From Sva-07 sp963698565 (GTDB lineage Bacteria; Actinomycetota; Acidimicrobiia; Acidimicrobiales; Ilumatobacteraceae): 64,000 nt of DNA. Under the pieces are notes generated by a model. The model saw only the letters and a program-made list of their open reading frames with translations. It was not told where the DNA came from and searched no databases. The stretch is from assembly GCA_963698565.1 (NCBI GenBank), contig CAVORH010000029.1, forward strand, positions 5,097 to 69,096. Reading direction: 5' to 3'. A program made the translations under genes and the position numbers. This document shows positions 20,298 through 30,729 of the stretch, one piece after another; positions within the stretch are counted from its first letter, which is position 1, and each line of letters begins with the position of its first letter.

Positions 20298-20386
20298 GCG
20301 GAGGTCTGATCGATGAACGCCAGCTGACGTGCGTAGCATCGACCGGGCCGACTCCCTCCTCCGAACCTCCACTCGGAAGGAGCGCC

Positions 20387-21325
20387 ATGACGCACCTCAC
20401 GTCCAGCGCGCATCGGTTCTTCGCCCGCCAGCACGGCATCGCCTCGGTCTCCCAACTCCGCTCCAGCGGCCTGTCACCCCGAGCGATCGAACGGCTCGAA
20501 CAGGTCGGGGCGATCGAACTGGTGCTGCGCGGCGCCTATCGGACCGCGAGCGTCGAGCTCGACGACATCGGCCGATGCAGCGCGGTCTGCCTCGCACGCA
20601 CCAACACGGTGGTCGCCGGCCCCACGGCGGGACGCCTGTGGGACTTCCGCCGCCTCCCACACGATCGACGGGTTCATGTGATCGCTCCCCCGGCGAGCAA
20701 CCCGGCGATCGCTCGCTGGGTCGTTCCCTACCGGACCGCGGCGATCCATCCCGACGACGTCGTCGAGCGGTCGGACGGCATCCGGGTGACGACGCGGGAG
20801 CGGACCGCGTTCGACCTGGCCAGACACCTGGATCCAGACAGTCTGCTCTCGGTGATCGAACAGGCGATGCGCGACGGACACCTGGACGAACAAGCGATGC
20901 GAGCCGTCGCCGTCGACTGGATCTCGCCGCAACGACCATGGGTGTGGGCCTACCTCCGCCAGCTCGACCGACGTCTGTCGGGCGGAGCGGCCGAATCGCA
21001 CCCGGAGGTCATCGTGGCCACGGCGCTCGACGCAGCCGGAGTCCGCGGGCTGGTGCGACAGTACGAACTCAGCATCCCCGGGTATGGCCCCGCCCGGTTC
21101 GACCTCGCGATCCCACGGCTGCGGTGGGCGATCGAGATCGACGTCTTCCCGACCCACGACGAAACGATCGGTCGAGCACGAGACCGGCGGCGCGACGCGG
21201 CCGCATCGGGTGCCGGGTGGACCACCCACCGGCTCGACCGCCGAACCTACGAAACCGACCTCGACCGCTGGATCATCGGCACGGCGGCGACCTACCGCTC
21301 CTTGTTGCACCGCTCCGCGGCCTGA
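20387..21325 (+). CDS. AbiEi-type winged-helix protein with C-terminal DUF559/Vsr-like nuclease fold
   Basis: 312 residues. The N-terminal 60 residues (FFARQHGIASVSQLRSSGLS, then AIERLEQVGAIELVLRGAYR) match the winged-helix AbiEi antitoxin domain of type IV toxin-antitoxin systems. The C-terminal third (SHPEVIVATALDAAGVRGLV; YGPARFDLAIPRLRWAIEID; PTHDETIGRARDRRRDAAAS) looks like the DUF559/restriction-endonuclease-like fold, with Asp and Glu-x-Asp candidates for metal binding. An excellent ribosome site (GGAAGGAG, 6 nt before ATG) supports the start. No AbiEii toxin partner is adjacent. The gene is bracketed on both sides by pairs of the dispersed palindrome. Function unknown; solitary copies of this architecture are frequent in actinobacteria. 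Confidence 0.7.
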   Translation: MTHLTSSAHRFFARQHGIASVSQLRSSGLSPRAIERLEQVGAIELVLRGAYRTASVELDDIGRCSAVCLARTNTVVAGPTAGRLWDFRRLPHDRRVHVIAPPASNPAIARWVVPYRTAAIHPDDVVERSDGIRVTTRERTAFDLARHLDPDSLLSVIEQAMRDGHLDEQAMRAVAVDWISPQRPWVWAYLRQLDRRLSGGAAESHPEVIVATALDAAGVRGLVRQYELSIPGYGPARFDLAIPRLRWAIEIDVFPTHDETIGRARDRRRDAAASGAGWTTHRLDRRTYETDLDRWIIGTAATYRSLLHRSAA

Positions 21326-21337
21326 CCCCGCCGATGC

Positions 21338-21448
21338 GATGAGCGAACGCTCCACCACCGGGGCACTCGCTCATCGCCGCGCGAACATCGCGCGAAACCA
21401 TGCCAGGCGATGAGCCAAGCCCCTCCATCTGGGGGATTCGCTCATCGC
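21338..21448. repeat. Pair of dispersed intergenic palindromes (copies 5 and 6)
   Basis: Copies lie at 21338-21377 and 21407-21448, between the convergent AbiEi-like and MFS genes. The inner stem of copy 5 is degenerate (CTCCACCACCGGGG) while copy 6 has CCCCTCCATCTGGGGG; the outer arms are conserved in both. Confidence 0.95.
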
Positions 21449-21456
21449 TCGGGGGG

Positions 21457-22722
21457 TCAGGGGGCAGCGTGGGTGAGGCGGGCGGTGGCGGCGGTGTACC
21501 AGGCGAGCACGAGCAGACCGCCGGCCAGCACGGTGGCACCGTCGGCGAGGAGGTGGAAGCCGAAGGCGTCCTTCACCAAGCCCGAGCCGAGTGCTGCCGC
21601 AGCACCGCAGAGGCTCAGCGTCAGGTCGCCCGTGCCCTGCACCTCGACACGTGATGCTTCGGGGACCGACGCGGTCAGGATCGTCGTCCCGCCGATCAGG
21701 CCGAAGCTCCACCCGAGACCGAGGAAGAACAGCCCGGCGAACATCAACACCGGCACGTAGCCCGCCAGCACGGTGCTGATCGTGCCCGCGCCGAGGATGA
21801 CCGCACCGAATTGAATCGCGCGGACCGGTCCGGCGCGGTCGACGAACCGGCCGACCAACGGCGACAGGCCGTACATCCCCACGATGTGCAGTGCGATCAC
21901 GAACGCCGACAGATCGGCATGACCGTGATCCTTCATGTGCGGCGGCGTCATGGTCATCACGCCGACCATCGCGGCCTGGGACAACGCCATCGCCGCGAGA
22001 CCGAGCCGTGCTCCCGGCGACGCCCAGATCACCGACGCCGACGACCTCACGACCCGGAGCAGTCGCGTGCGCTCCGCATGCGGATCGATGCCGCCGATCA
22101 CCTCCAGCGGGTCGGGTCGGAGCCGGATCCAGACGACCGACGCGGCGACGAGGAAGAAGAGCGCAGCGAACAGGAAGGGACCGACCAGCTCGTCGAGCCC
22201 GACACGGTCGGCCACCGCTTTCTCGAACGGTGTGAGCAGTGGCCCGAGGACCGCACCGAGCGCGCCCACCCACACGATCGCGGCGATCGACGTCCCCTGC
22301 TTGTCGGGTTCGGCGAGGTCGGCGGCGACGTAGCGTTGCTGCAGCGTGGCGGCCTGACCGGCACCGAACGCCACCATCCCGACGACGAAGAGGGGAAACC
22401 AGCGCAGCTGCCCTCCAGTGGCGGCGATCGCTGCGCCCGCGGCGCCGATCAGCAGCGCCCGGGTGAGCCCGACGCGTCGTCCCCGCCGTCGCATGAACGC
22501 GGCCAGCGGAATCGCCGTGAACGCTGCGCCCACGGTGAACGAGGCACTGCCCATCCCGGCCAGGCGATCGGATCCGAGCAGATCGCTCGCGAGGAGCGAG
22601 ACCACTGCGACCATCCCGGCCACCGCCGCCTGGCCCGGCACCTGCGAGAACCGCAACGAGCGCAGCGTCCGGCGCTGAAGTTCCGCCCGGTCGACGCCGG
22701 TGTCAGCCAGGGCGTCGACCAT
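21457..22722 (-). CDS. Major facilitator superfamily transporter
   Basis: Polytopic inner-membrane transporter, about 421 residues from ATG 22722 (MVDALADTGVDRAELQRR), with around 12 hydrophobic segments. Visible features are the loop 2-3 basic motif FMRRRGRRVGLTRALLIGAA, a central cytoplasmic loop (RLRPDPLEVIGGIDPHAERT) between the two six-helix halves, and a second-half motif PLVGRFVDRAGPVRAIQFGA. The substrate is unknown; the drug-efflux-like type is most common. The open frame extends to 22812 but that part would overlap a strong hairpin and reads as non-coding. The ribosome site is weak. It lies downstream of uvrA on the same strand but is separated by a hairpin and two palindromes. Confidence 0.85.
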   Translation of the reverse strand: MVDALADTGVDRAELQRRTLRSLRFSQVPGQAAVAGMVAVVSLLASDLLGSDRLAGMGSASFTVGAAFTAIPLAAFMRRRGRRVGLTRALLIGAAGAAIAATGGQLRWFPLFVVGMVAFGAGQAATLQQRYVAADLAEPDKQGTSIAAIVWVGALGAVLGPLLTPFEKAVADRVGLDELVGPFLFAALFFLVAASVVWIRLRPDPLEVIGGIDPHAERTRLLRVVRSSASVIWASPGARLGLAAMALSQAAMVGVMTMTPPHMKDHGHADLSAFVIALHIVGMYGLSPLVGRFVDRAGPVRAIQFGAVILGAGTISTVLAGYVPVLMFAGLFFLGLGWSFGLIGGTTILTASVPEASRVEVQGTGDLTLSLCGAAAALGSGLVKDAFGFHLLADGATVLAGGLLVLAWYTAATARLTHAAP

Positions 22723-22743
22723 CAGGGCAGTCTGCCACCTGGA

Positions 22744-22774
22744 CCGGTGGCGATGCCCAGCCCATCGCCACCGG
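22744..22774. terminator. Perfect 12-bp hairpin between uvrA and the MFS gene
   Basis: CCGGTGGCGATG (22744-22755), a 7-nt loop, then CATCGCCACCGG (22763-22774). It has no T-run. It lies 22 bp upstream of the MFS start and about 130 bp after the uvrA stop, so it could end uvrA transcripts or regulate the transporter. Confidence 0.5.
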
Positions 22775-22777
22775 CCA

Positions 22778-22879
22778 GCGATGAGCGAGAGCCCCGGATA
22801 TCGGGCTGTCACTCATCGCTCGGGTGCGCCGTCCACACCGATGAGCGGGAGCCCCAGATGCGGGGCATTCGCTCATCGC
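22778..22879. repeat. Pair of dispersed intergenic palindromes (copies 7 and 8)
   Basis: Copies at 22778-22819 (inner GCCCCGGATATCGGGC) and 22839-22879 (inner GCCCCAGATGCGGGGC) fill most of the gap after the uvrA stop codon. The inner stems differ in sequence but still pair. Confidence 0.95.
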
Positions 22880-22901
22880 TCGGGTGTGCAGCGCGTCGCG
22901 G

Positions 22902-25815
<2,914 letters not shown>

Positions 25816-25835
25816 CGCCGGCCGATCCTACCTCC

Positions 25836-25849
25836 CGAACATGTGTTCC
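25836..25849. promoter_or_regulatory. LexA (SOS) box upstream of uvrA
   Basis: C-GAAC-ATGT-GTTC-C at 25836-25849 is a perfect palindromic match to the Gram-positive/actinobacterial LexA operator core GAAC-N4-GTTC. It lies 21 bp upstream of the uvrA start and 51 bp from the divergent histidine kinase start. The same core occurs upstream of uvrB, which makes chance unlikely. Confidence 0.85.
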
Positions 25850-25899
25850 GCCACCCGAAAGCCCCGCAGGACCAGCCCCGACCTGACACAGTGCGGGGC

Positions 25900-27048
25900 G
25901 TGGCCGAGACCTTCGACGTCGCCGAACCGCGCATGTTCCCGACGGCGTTGACGGTCGAGCGTGCGCTCGTCGTCGCCCGTTGGCTCACGTTGGTCTGGAT
26001 GGTCGGCGTCGTCGTCGTGTCGTCGGAGCGCAACGCCATCGAGCACCCGCTGACCGCATGGCTCTGCATCGTGGCCGTCGCTGCCGCGTCGGCCTGGTCG
26101 ACCTACGCCGTCAACGCCCGACCCGAAGCGCTGCTGGCGACCGGATTCCTGGTCGTCGAGGCGACGCTGGCGATCGGCCTGAGCATCGTCGACGGGTGGG
26201 TGTTCGAGCCGGGCCACGTCTTCGAGGTGTCGCAGAGCCTGGCGACGCAGTACCCGCTCATCGCCGTCGTGTCGATCGGGCTCGCCCGCGGGCCGATCGT
26301 CGCGGGAGCCGTCGGCTTGACGATCGGCCCCGCCGAATGGCTCGGTGCCGTGCTCAACGAGTTCGATGCCTGGAGTGCGCGTCACGTGATCTCGATCGTC
26401 GCGACATCGCTGTTCTACGCGGCGGCCGGCGCGGTGTTCGGCTGGCAGGCACAGCTGCTGCGCCGTGCCGAGGCAGACATCGCCGACCGTCGCGCCCGCG
26501 ACGACGTTGCGCGAGTGCTCCACGACACGGTCCTGCAGACGCTCGCCCTCGTCGAGCGACGGACCGCAGACTCCGATCCGGACCTCGCTCGCACCGCCCG
26601 CGACGCCGACCGCGAACTGCGGCGGTTCATCTTCGGCGTGGCAGCCCGGTCGGACGAGACGCTCGAGCAGCTGGTGCGGACGGCGGTCGACCGGGCGGTG
26701 AGCCACCACGGCACGTCGCAGGCGACGATCTCCGTCGGCGTCCTCGACAACGACCGCCACGCTCCTCCCGCAGTTCAGGACGCCGTGGCCGGCGCGATCG
26801 GCGAAGCGGTCGCCAACGCACTCGAGCACGCCGACGCCGCTCACGTCGTGGTGTTCGTCGACGTCGACGACGACGGCACGGTCTTCGCGTCGGTCCGCGA
26901 CGACGGCAACGGCTTCGACGTCGATGCTCACCGCAGCGGCCACGGCGTCGACGATTCGATCACCGGACGGATCCGCGACATCGGCGGCCGATCGGAGATC
27001 GTCAGTTCACCGGGTGCAGGCACCGAAGTGCGAGTGTGGTCGACATGA
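25900..27048 (+). CDS. Sensor histidine kinase of the NarX/LiaS (HisKA_3) type
   Basis: Membrane sensor kinase of about 382 residues (GTG 25900; a later ATG at 25933 is possible). The N-terminal half has about five to six hydrophobic segments (VERALVVARWLTLVWMVGVV, LCIVAVAAASAW, LIAVVSIGLARGPIVAGAVG, VISIVATSLFYAAAGAVFG) with no recognised sensor domain. The phosphoacceptor region is DDVARVLHDTVLQTLALVER, with His in the LHDTVLQ motif. The C-terminal ATPase shows the N box GEAVANALEHAD, the G1 box VRDDGNGFDVD and a glycine-rich GAGTEVRVW end. Its stop overlaps the response regulator start by 4 bp (ATGA), so the two are translationally coupled. The signal is unknown. Confidence 0.9.
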   Translation: MAETFDVAEPRMFPTALTVERALVVARWLTLVWMVGVVVVSSERNAIEHPLTAWLCIVAVAAASAWSTYAVNARPEALLATGFLVVEATLAIGLSIVDGWVFEPGHVFEVSQSLATQYPLIAVVSIGLARGPIVAGAVGLTIGPAEWLGAVLNEFDAWSARHVISIVATSLFYAAAGAVFGWQAQLLRRAEADIADRRARDDVARVLHDTVLQTLALVERRTADSDPDLARTARDADRELRRFIFGVAARSDETLEQLVRTAVDRAVSHHGTSQATISVGVLDNDRHAPPAVQDAVAGAIGEAVANALEHADAAHVVVFVDVDDDGTVFASVRDDGNGFDVDAHRSGHGVDDSITGRIRDIGGRSEIVSSPGAGTEVRVWST

Positions 27049-27668
27049 CGACGCCGATCCGGATCGTGCTCGCCGACGACCACGAGTTGATGCGCGCCGG
27101 GGTCCGGGGCGAGTTGGGACCGGACTTCGAGGTCGTCGGCGAGGCGGACGACGCCGAGGGAGCGATCGACGTGATCCGGGCTCGTCGTCCCGACTTGGTC
27201 GTCTCCGACCTGCACATGCCTCGCGGTGGTGGGCTGGCCGTCGTGGAAGCGTGCGCGACGATCTGCCCGATCGTGATCCTCACCGTGAGCGAGGCCGAGC
27301 GTGACCTGCTCGACGCCGTCGCAGCGGGCGCAGCCGGCTACCTCGTCAAGACTGCGCCGATCGAGGAGATCCGTTCGGCGCTGGTCGCAGCAGCTGCGGG
27401 TGAGCCGGTGTTCTCCCCGTCGCTCGCCGCACTCGTGCTCGGCGAATTCCGGCGCCTCGCGAAGTCCGCGGACACCAACCCGCTCACCGAACGCGAGCGG
27501 CAGGTCCTCCAACTCGTCGCCCGCGGGCACACCTACAAGGAGATCGGCGCCGAGCTCGACATCTCGCCGAAGACCGCCGAGAACCACGTGCGCAACATCC
27601 TCGGCAAACTGCACCTGTCACGGCGGAGCGATCTGGTGCGCTACGCCGTGGAACACGGGCTCGACTGA
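27045..27668 (+). CDS. NarL/FixJ-family response regulator
   Basis: DNA-binding partner of the preceding kinase, 207 residues. The receiver domain has the acidic pair ADDH (residues 10-13), phosphoacceptor Asp55 in LVVSDLHMPRGGG, the Thr/Ser in ILTVSE and the Lys in GYLVKTAP. The C-terminal LuxR-type helix-turn-helix is LTERERQVLQLVARGHTYKE, then IGAELDISPKTAENHVRNIL. The start overlaps the kinase stop. Its 3' end overlaps the convergent membrane protein gene by 28 bp. Confidence 0.95.
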   Translation: MTTPIRIVLADDHELMRAGVRGELGPDFEVVGEADDAEGAIDVIRARRPDLVVSDLHMPRGGGLAVVEACATICPIVILTVSEAERDLLDAVAAGAAGYLVKTAPIEEIRSALVAAAAGEPVFSPSLAALVLGEFRRLAKSADTNPLTERERQVLQLVARGHTYKEIGAELDISPKTAENHVRNILGKLHLSRRSDLVRYAVEHGLD

Positions 27669-28063
27669 CCCGCTCGGTACCGCTTCGTCACCGATCGCTG
27701 CCAGATCGCGACCGGGACCGCGAAGACCGCGGCCAACCCCGCGAGCCAGGCGCCGACCTCGGAGACGCCCGTCGCAACCGCCCAGACCAGTGCGATCCCG
27801 ACGACCACGACCAGGACCCCCGCCGTGCGGCGCCTCGCCGGACCCCATCCACGACGCTCGAGGACGGCCGAGACTGCGGCAGCCCAGGCCAGCGCCACCA
27901 CGGCGGCCACCAGCACGAGGGCAGCCAGGACCGCGAGCAACATGAGCACGAGCCCGGTGCAATCGGTCTCTTCGCAGATCGCTCCGGCGATCATCGTGGA
28001 CCACCCGATCGGTTCGTTCGTTCCATGCGGTCGATCATCGGGATCGGGACGATCCGCGTCCAT
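27641..28063 (-). CDS. Small membrane protein of unknown function
   Basis: 140 residues (an internal start at MIAGAICEETDCTG is possible). The first about 30 residues are hydrophilic. Then come two or more hydrophobic stretches (GLVLMLLAVLAALVLVAAVV, ALAWAAAVSAVLE) and, after a basic turn (ERRGWGPARRR), TAGVLVVVVGIALVWAVAT and GAWLAGLAAVFAVPVAIW. No known family was recognised. It overlaps the end of the response regulator gene on the other strand and is divergent from the large membrane protein gene that follows. Confidence 0.6.
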   Translation of the reverse strand: MDADRPDPDDRPHGTNEPIGWSTMIAGAICEETDCTGLVLMLLAVLAALVLVAAVVALAWAAAVSAVLERRGWGPARRRTAGVLVVVVGIALVWAVATGVSEVGAWLAGLAAVFAVPVAIWQRSVTKRYRAGQSSPCSTA

Positions 28064-28068
28064 GAGGT

Positions 28069-28125
28069 CAATCCCCCATCGACGCCTGGGGGAACCCGGG
28101 AGCCCCAGGCCGTCGTAGGGGATTG
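28069..28125. promoter_or_regulatory. Long imperfect inverted repeat in a divergent promoter
   Basis: CAATCCCC (28069-28076) pairs with GGGGATTG (28118-28125), and inside it CGACGCCTGGGG can pair with CCCCAGGCCGTCG around a short loop. It sits between the divergent starts at 28063 and 28168, so it could be an operator or a leader hairpin rather than a terminator. Confidence 0.5.
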
Positions 28126-28167
28126 CCCCGATGGTGCCCGATCCCGTCGATCTTCAGGATCGGTCTC

Positions 28168-30714
28168 ATGGACGACGCACCGCTTCCCCCGCCCCTTTCC
28201 CCACCCACGTGGCCCGCTCCCCCTCCCGGACCATCGCCGACCGGTTGCTCCCCCGAACCCGATCGATCCGCACGCTCGTGGCGGCCACCGCCGCTGAGTG
28301 CAGCCGGCTGGCTGGCGACCGTGGGCGCGTCGCTGCTGCTCGTGGCGTCGATCATCGTCGTCGCCGGCAACTGGCAGTCGATCGACCCCGAGGTCCGCTT
28401 CGCCGGTCTGGTCTCGGCGCTCGTCGCCGTCTACTTCGCGGCCGAGGCCGGGCGTCGTCGCCTCCCGTCGACGTCACGGGCACTCGCGACACTGGCTGCC
28501 GCGCTGACTGCGCCGGTCGGCATCGCCGCGGCCGCGACACTCGGCGAGCCCTGGCCGATCTGCACGCTCGTCGGAGGCGTCGCCGCCCTCGTCGCCACCG
28601 AGCTGCAGTCGCGCCGTTGGGACATCCCCGTGCTGAAGGCATCGACCGTCGTCGCGTTCGGGCTCGCCGCAGTCGGTGCGTCCGCGCTCACGTCGGTCCC
28701 GGTGACGATCATCGTCGCCGGTGGTGCCGTCGCGGCCCTGCTCCTCGGCTCGACCCGGCGCACCGTGGCCCTGTCGGTGGCCGTGGGCCTCGGCCCGTTC
28801 GCCGTCTGGTCGGCAGCGATCGGCTTCGGTCCGGGCACGATGGCGCGGCTGGGCTTGACCGGCGCCGACGTCGTCTGGTCGGCGCCGGTGTCGTGCGCTC
28901 TCGCCGCGGCTGTGCTGGCGGTCGTCGCCACCCGTCGGGCCAACCTCCCGCTGGCGGTCGTCGCGTTGGCGACCCTCGCCTCCGGGGTGTTGACCTCGCT
29001 CGTCGTGAGCGACCCCGGCCCGCACGTCTGGTGGTCGATTCCCGCAATTCTGTTGCTCGCCGCCGAGGCCGCCGGTGCCACGTCGACCGACTCGATCTGG
29101 CGTCGCATCGCGCGCCGGTCGGCGCCGGTCGTCGCCGTCGGCGTCGGCACCACCGCGCTCCTCGTGCCGTATGGCGTCCTGTGGACACGCTGGCTGTTCG
29201 GCGCCGGCCTCGACGATGCCGGCTCGGCGGTCCCAGCTGCACTGACCTGTCTCGGGCTGATCGCCGCCGCGATCGGGTCGGCCCGACGAGTCGCCGACGA
29301 CCGGTGGCGCACGGCGGCGTTGCTGGCGGCCGCCGCCGCGGGGTTCAGCGCTCTCGTCGTCGGCGGTGCGCCGCTCGCAATCGCGTCGCTCGCAGCGGTC
29401 GTGGCGTGGGCGGCGATCAGTGTCGCGACCCCCTGGCGGTCGTGGGATCTCGCCACGGCCACCGTCGCATCGTGGGTGGTGCTCGCGGAACTCGTCGACA
29501 CGACGCTTCCGGGCTGGGCTCGGCTGGTGATCGTCGTCGCCACCGGCGTCGCCTGGGCGATCAGCGTGTCGACGGTGCGCCGCAACGACGAAGGCTTCCG
29601 ATTGATCCTCGGGACGAGCCTCATCGCCGTCGCGGCGGCCCTCGTGGTCACCGACGGAGCGCTGGAGGTCGGAACGCTCGTCTTCGCTGCGCTGATCGCG
29701 TTGGGCGCCTCGCTGGAGCCCGACCGGTCGCGGTGGCCGCTCGCGACGGCGAGCATCGTCGGCCTGCTGACCGTCGACGATGCACCGACCGAGTGGACGA
29801 CCGTGGCGCTGTTCGCGCTGATCGCCGTGGCGTTCGCCGGATCGAGTCGGAGCCTCACGAACGTCCGGACGCACGTTGCGGCGGCACTCTGCACGGTCAC
29901 CGGTGCCCTGGCCCTCGCCACCGCGGGCATCGACCCCGGAACGGCGACGATGGCCGGCGTCGCTGTCGGAGCTGCGCTCAGCGGGATCGCGCTGCTCGAC
30001 CGCCGATTCCTTCCGCTCCTGACCGCCGGCGCAACCGCGACGTCACTCGCCGTGCTGTCGGGTGCTGCAGCCAGCCCCGTGTTCATGTCGATCGCGGTGA
30101 CGATGCTCGGTGCGCAGCTCGCGCTCGCCGGGGCGACGTGGCGCGGACCGGCCGCCGCGCTTCCCGGTTCGGTCGTCTCGGTGATCGGGCTGGTGAGCAT
30201 GTGGTGGACCACCGGCACGAACGACTGGGCCATCGCGGCGATCGCGCCGTACGGAGCGACGGGCGTCGACCTCGCCGTCGGCGTGCTCGCCGCGGCACTG
30301 TTGACCGCCGGCTGGGGCGTCCGTCGAGCGCAGCCGGTGACCAGCTGGCTCGCCTTCGGGCCGGGGCTCGCGCTCGTCGGCACGTGGTTGCTGGCCTCGC
30401 AACTCGAACCGGGCACCGACTGGGCGACCCTCGCAGCGCTCGCCATCGGCGTCGTGTCGATCGGCGTCGGGGGCTGGCGTCGTCTCGGCGCGCCGCTCGT
30501 GGCCGGAACGGTGATGATCGCCGGGACCGTGCTGCTGTCCGCCGGTGCTCGCCTCGCCGCCGCCCCCACCTGGACGTGGATCGCGTTCGGTGGCACCGGG
30601 CTGTTGGTGCTCGCGGCCGTCATCGAGCGCTCCGAGCATCCCCTGCTCCCGATCGGTCGCCGGGCCGACGAGCAGACGTCGCTGGTCGAACAGTTCTGCA
30701 GGAACTTTCGCTGA
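28168..30714 (+). CDS. Large polytopic membrane protein (SCO7613/DUF2157-like)
   Basis: About 848 residues from ATG 28168 (MDDAPLPPPL). It begins with a Pro-rich cytosolic leader of about 45 residues, then contains some two dozen short hydrophobic helices, beginning LSAAGWLATVGASLLLVASI and VVAGNWQSIDPEVRFAGLVS. The phrase GNWQSID followed by alternating helices is typical of the large actinobacterial SCO7613-type/DUF2157-related proteins, for which no function is known. Amino acid composition is strongly Ala/Val/Leu biased throughout, and no soluble domain or catalytic motif was found. An upstream GTG/ATG at 28123 is open but would read through the inverted repeat. It ends 15 bp before the convergent channel gene. 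Confidence 0.75.
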   Translation: MDDAPLPPPLSPPTWPAPPPGPSPTGCSPEPDRSARSWRPPPLSAAGWLATVGASLLLVASIIVVAGNWQSIDPEVRFAGLVSALVAVYFAAEAGRRRLPSTSRALATLAAALTAPVGIAAAATLGEPWPICTLVGGVAALVATELQSRRWDIPVLKASTVVAFGLAAVGASALTSVPVTIIVAGGAVAALLLGSTRRTVALSVAVGLGPFAVWSAAIGFGPGTMARLGLTGADVVWSAPVSCALAAAVLAVVATRRANLPLAVVALATLASGVLTSLVVSDPGPHVWWSIPAILLLAAEAAGATSTDSIWRRIARRSAPVVAVGVGTTALLVPYGVLWTRWLFGAGLDDAGSAVPAALTCLGLIAAAIGSARRVADDRWRTAALLAAAAAGFSALVVGGAPLAIASLAAVVAWAAISVATPWRSWDLATATVASWVVLAELVDTTLPGWARLVIVVATGVAWAISVSTVRRNDEGFRLILGTSLIAVAAALVVTDGALEVGTLVFAALIALGASLEPDRSRWPLATASIVGLLTVDDAPTEWTTVALFALIAVAFAGSSRSLTNVRTHVAAALCTVTGALALATAGIDPGTATMAGVAVGAALSGIALLDRRFLPLLTAGATATSLAVLSGAAASPVFMSIAVTMLGAQLALAGATWRGPAAALPGSVVSVIGLVSMWWTTGTNDWAIAAIAPYGATGVDLAVGVLAAALLTAGWGVRRAQPVTSWLAFGPGLALVGTWLLASQLEPGTDWATLAALAIGVVSIGVGGWRRLGAPLVAGTVMIAGTVLLSAGARLAAAPTWTWIAFGGTGLLVLAAVIERSEHPLLPIGRRADEQTSLVEQFCRNFR

Positions 30715-30729
30715 GCGGAGAACGGCCTC

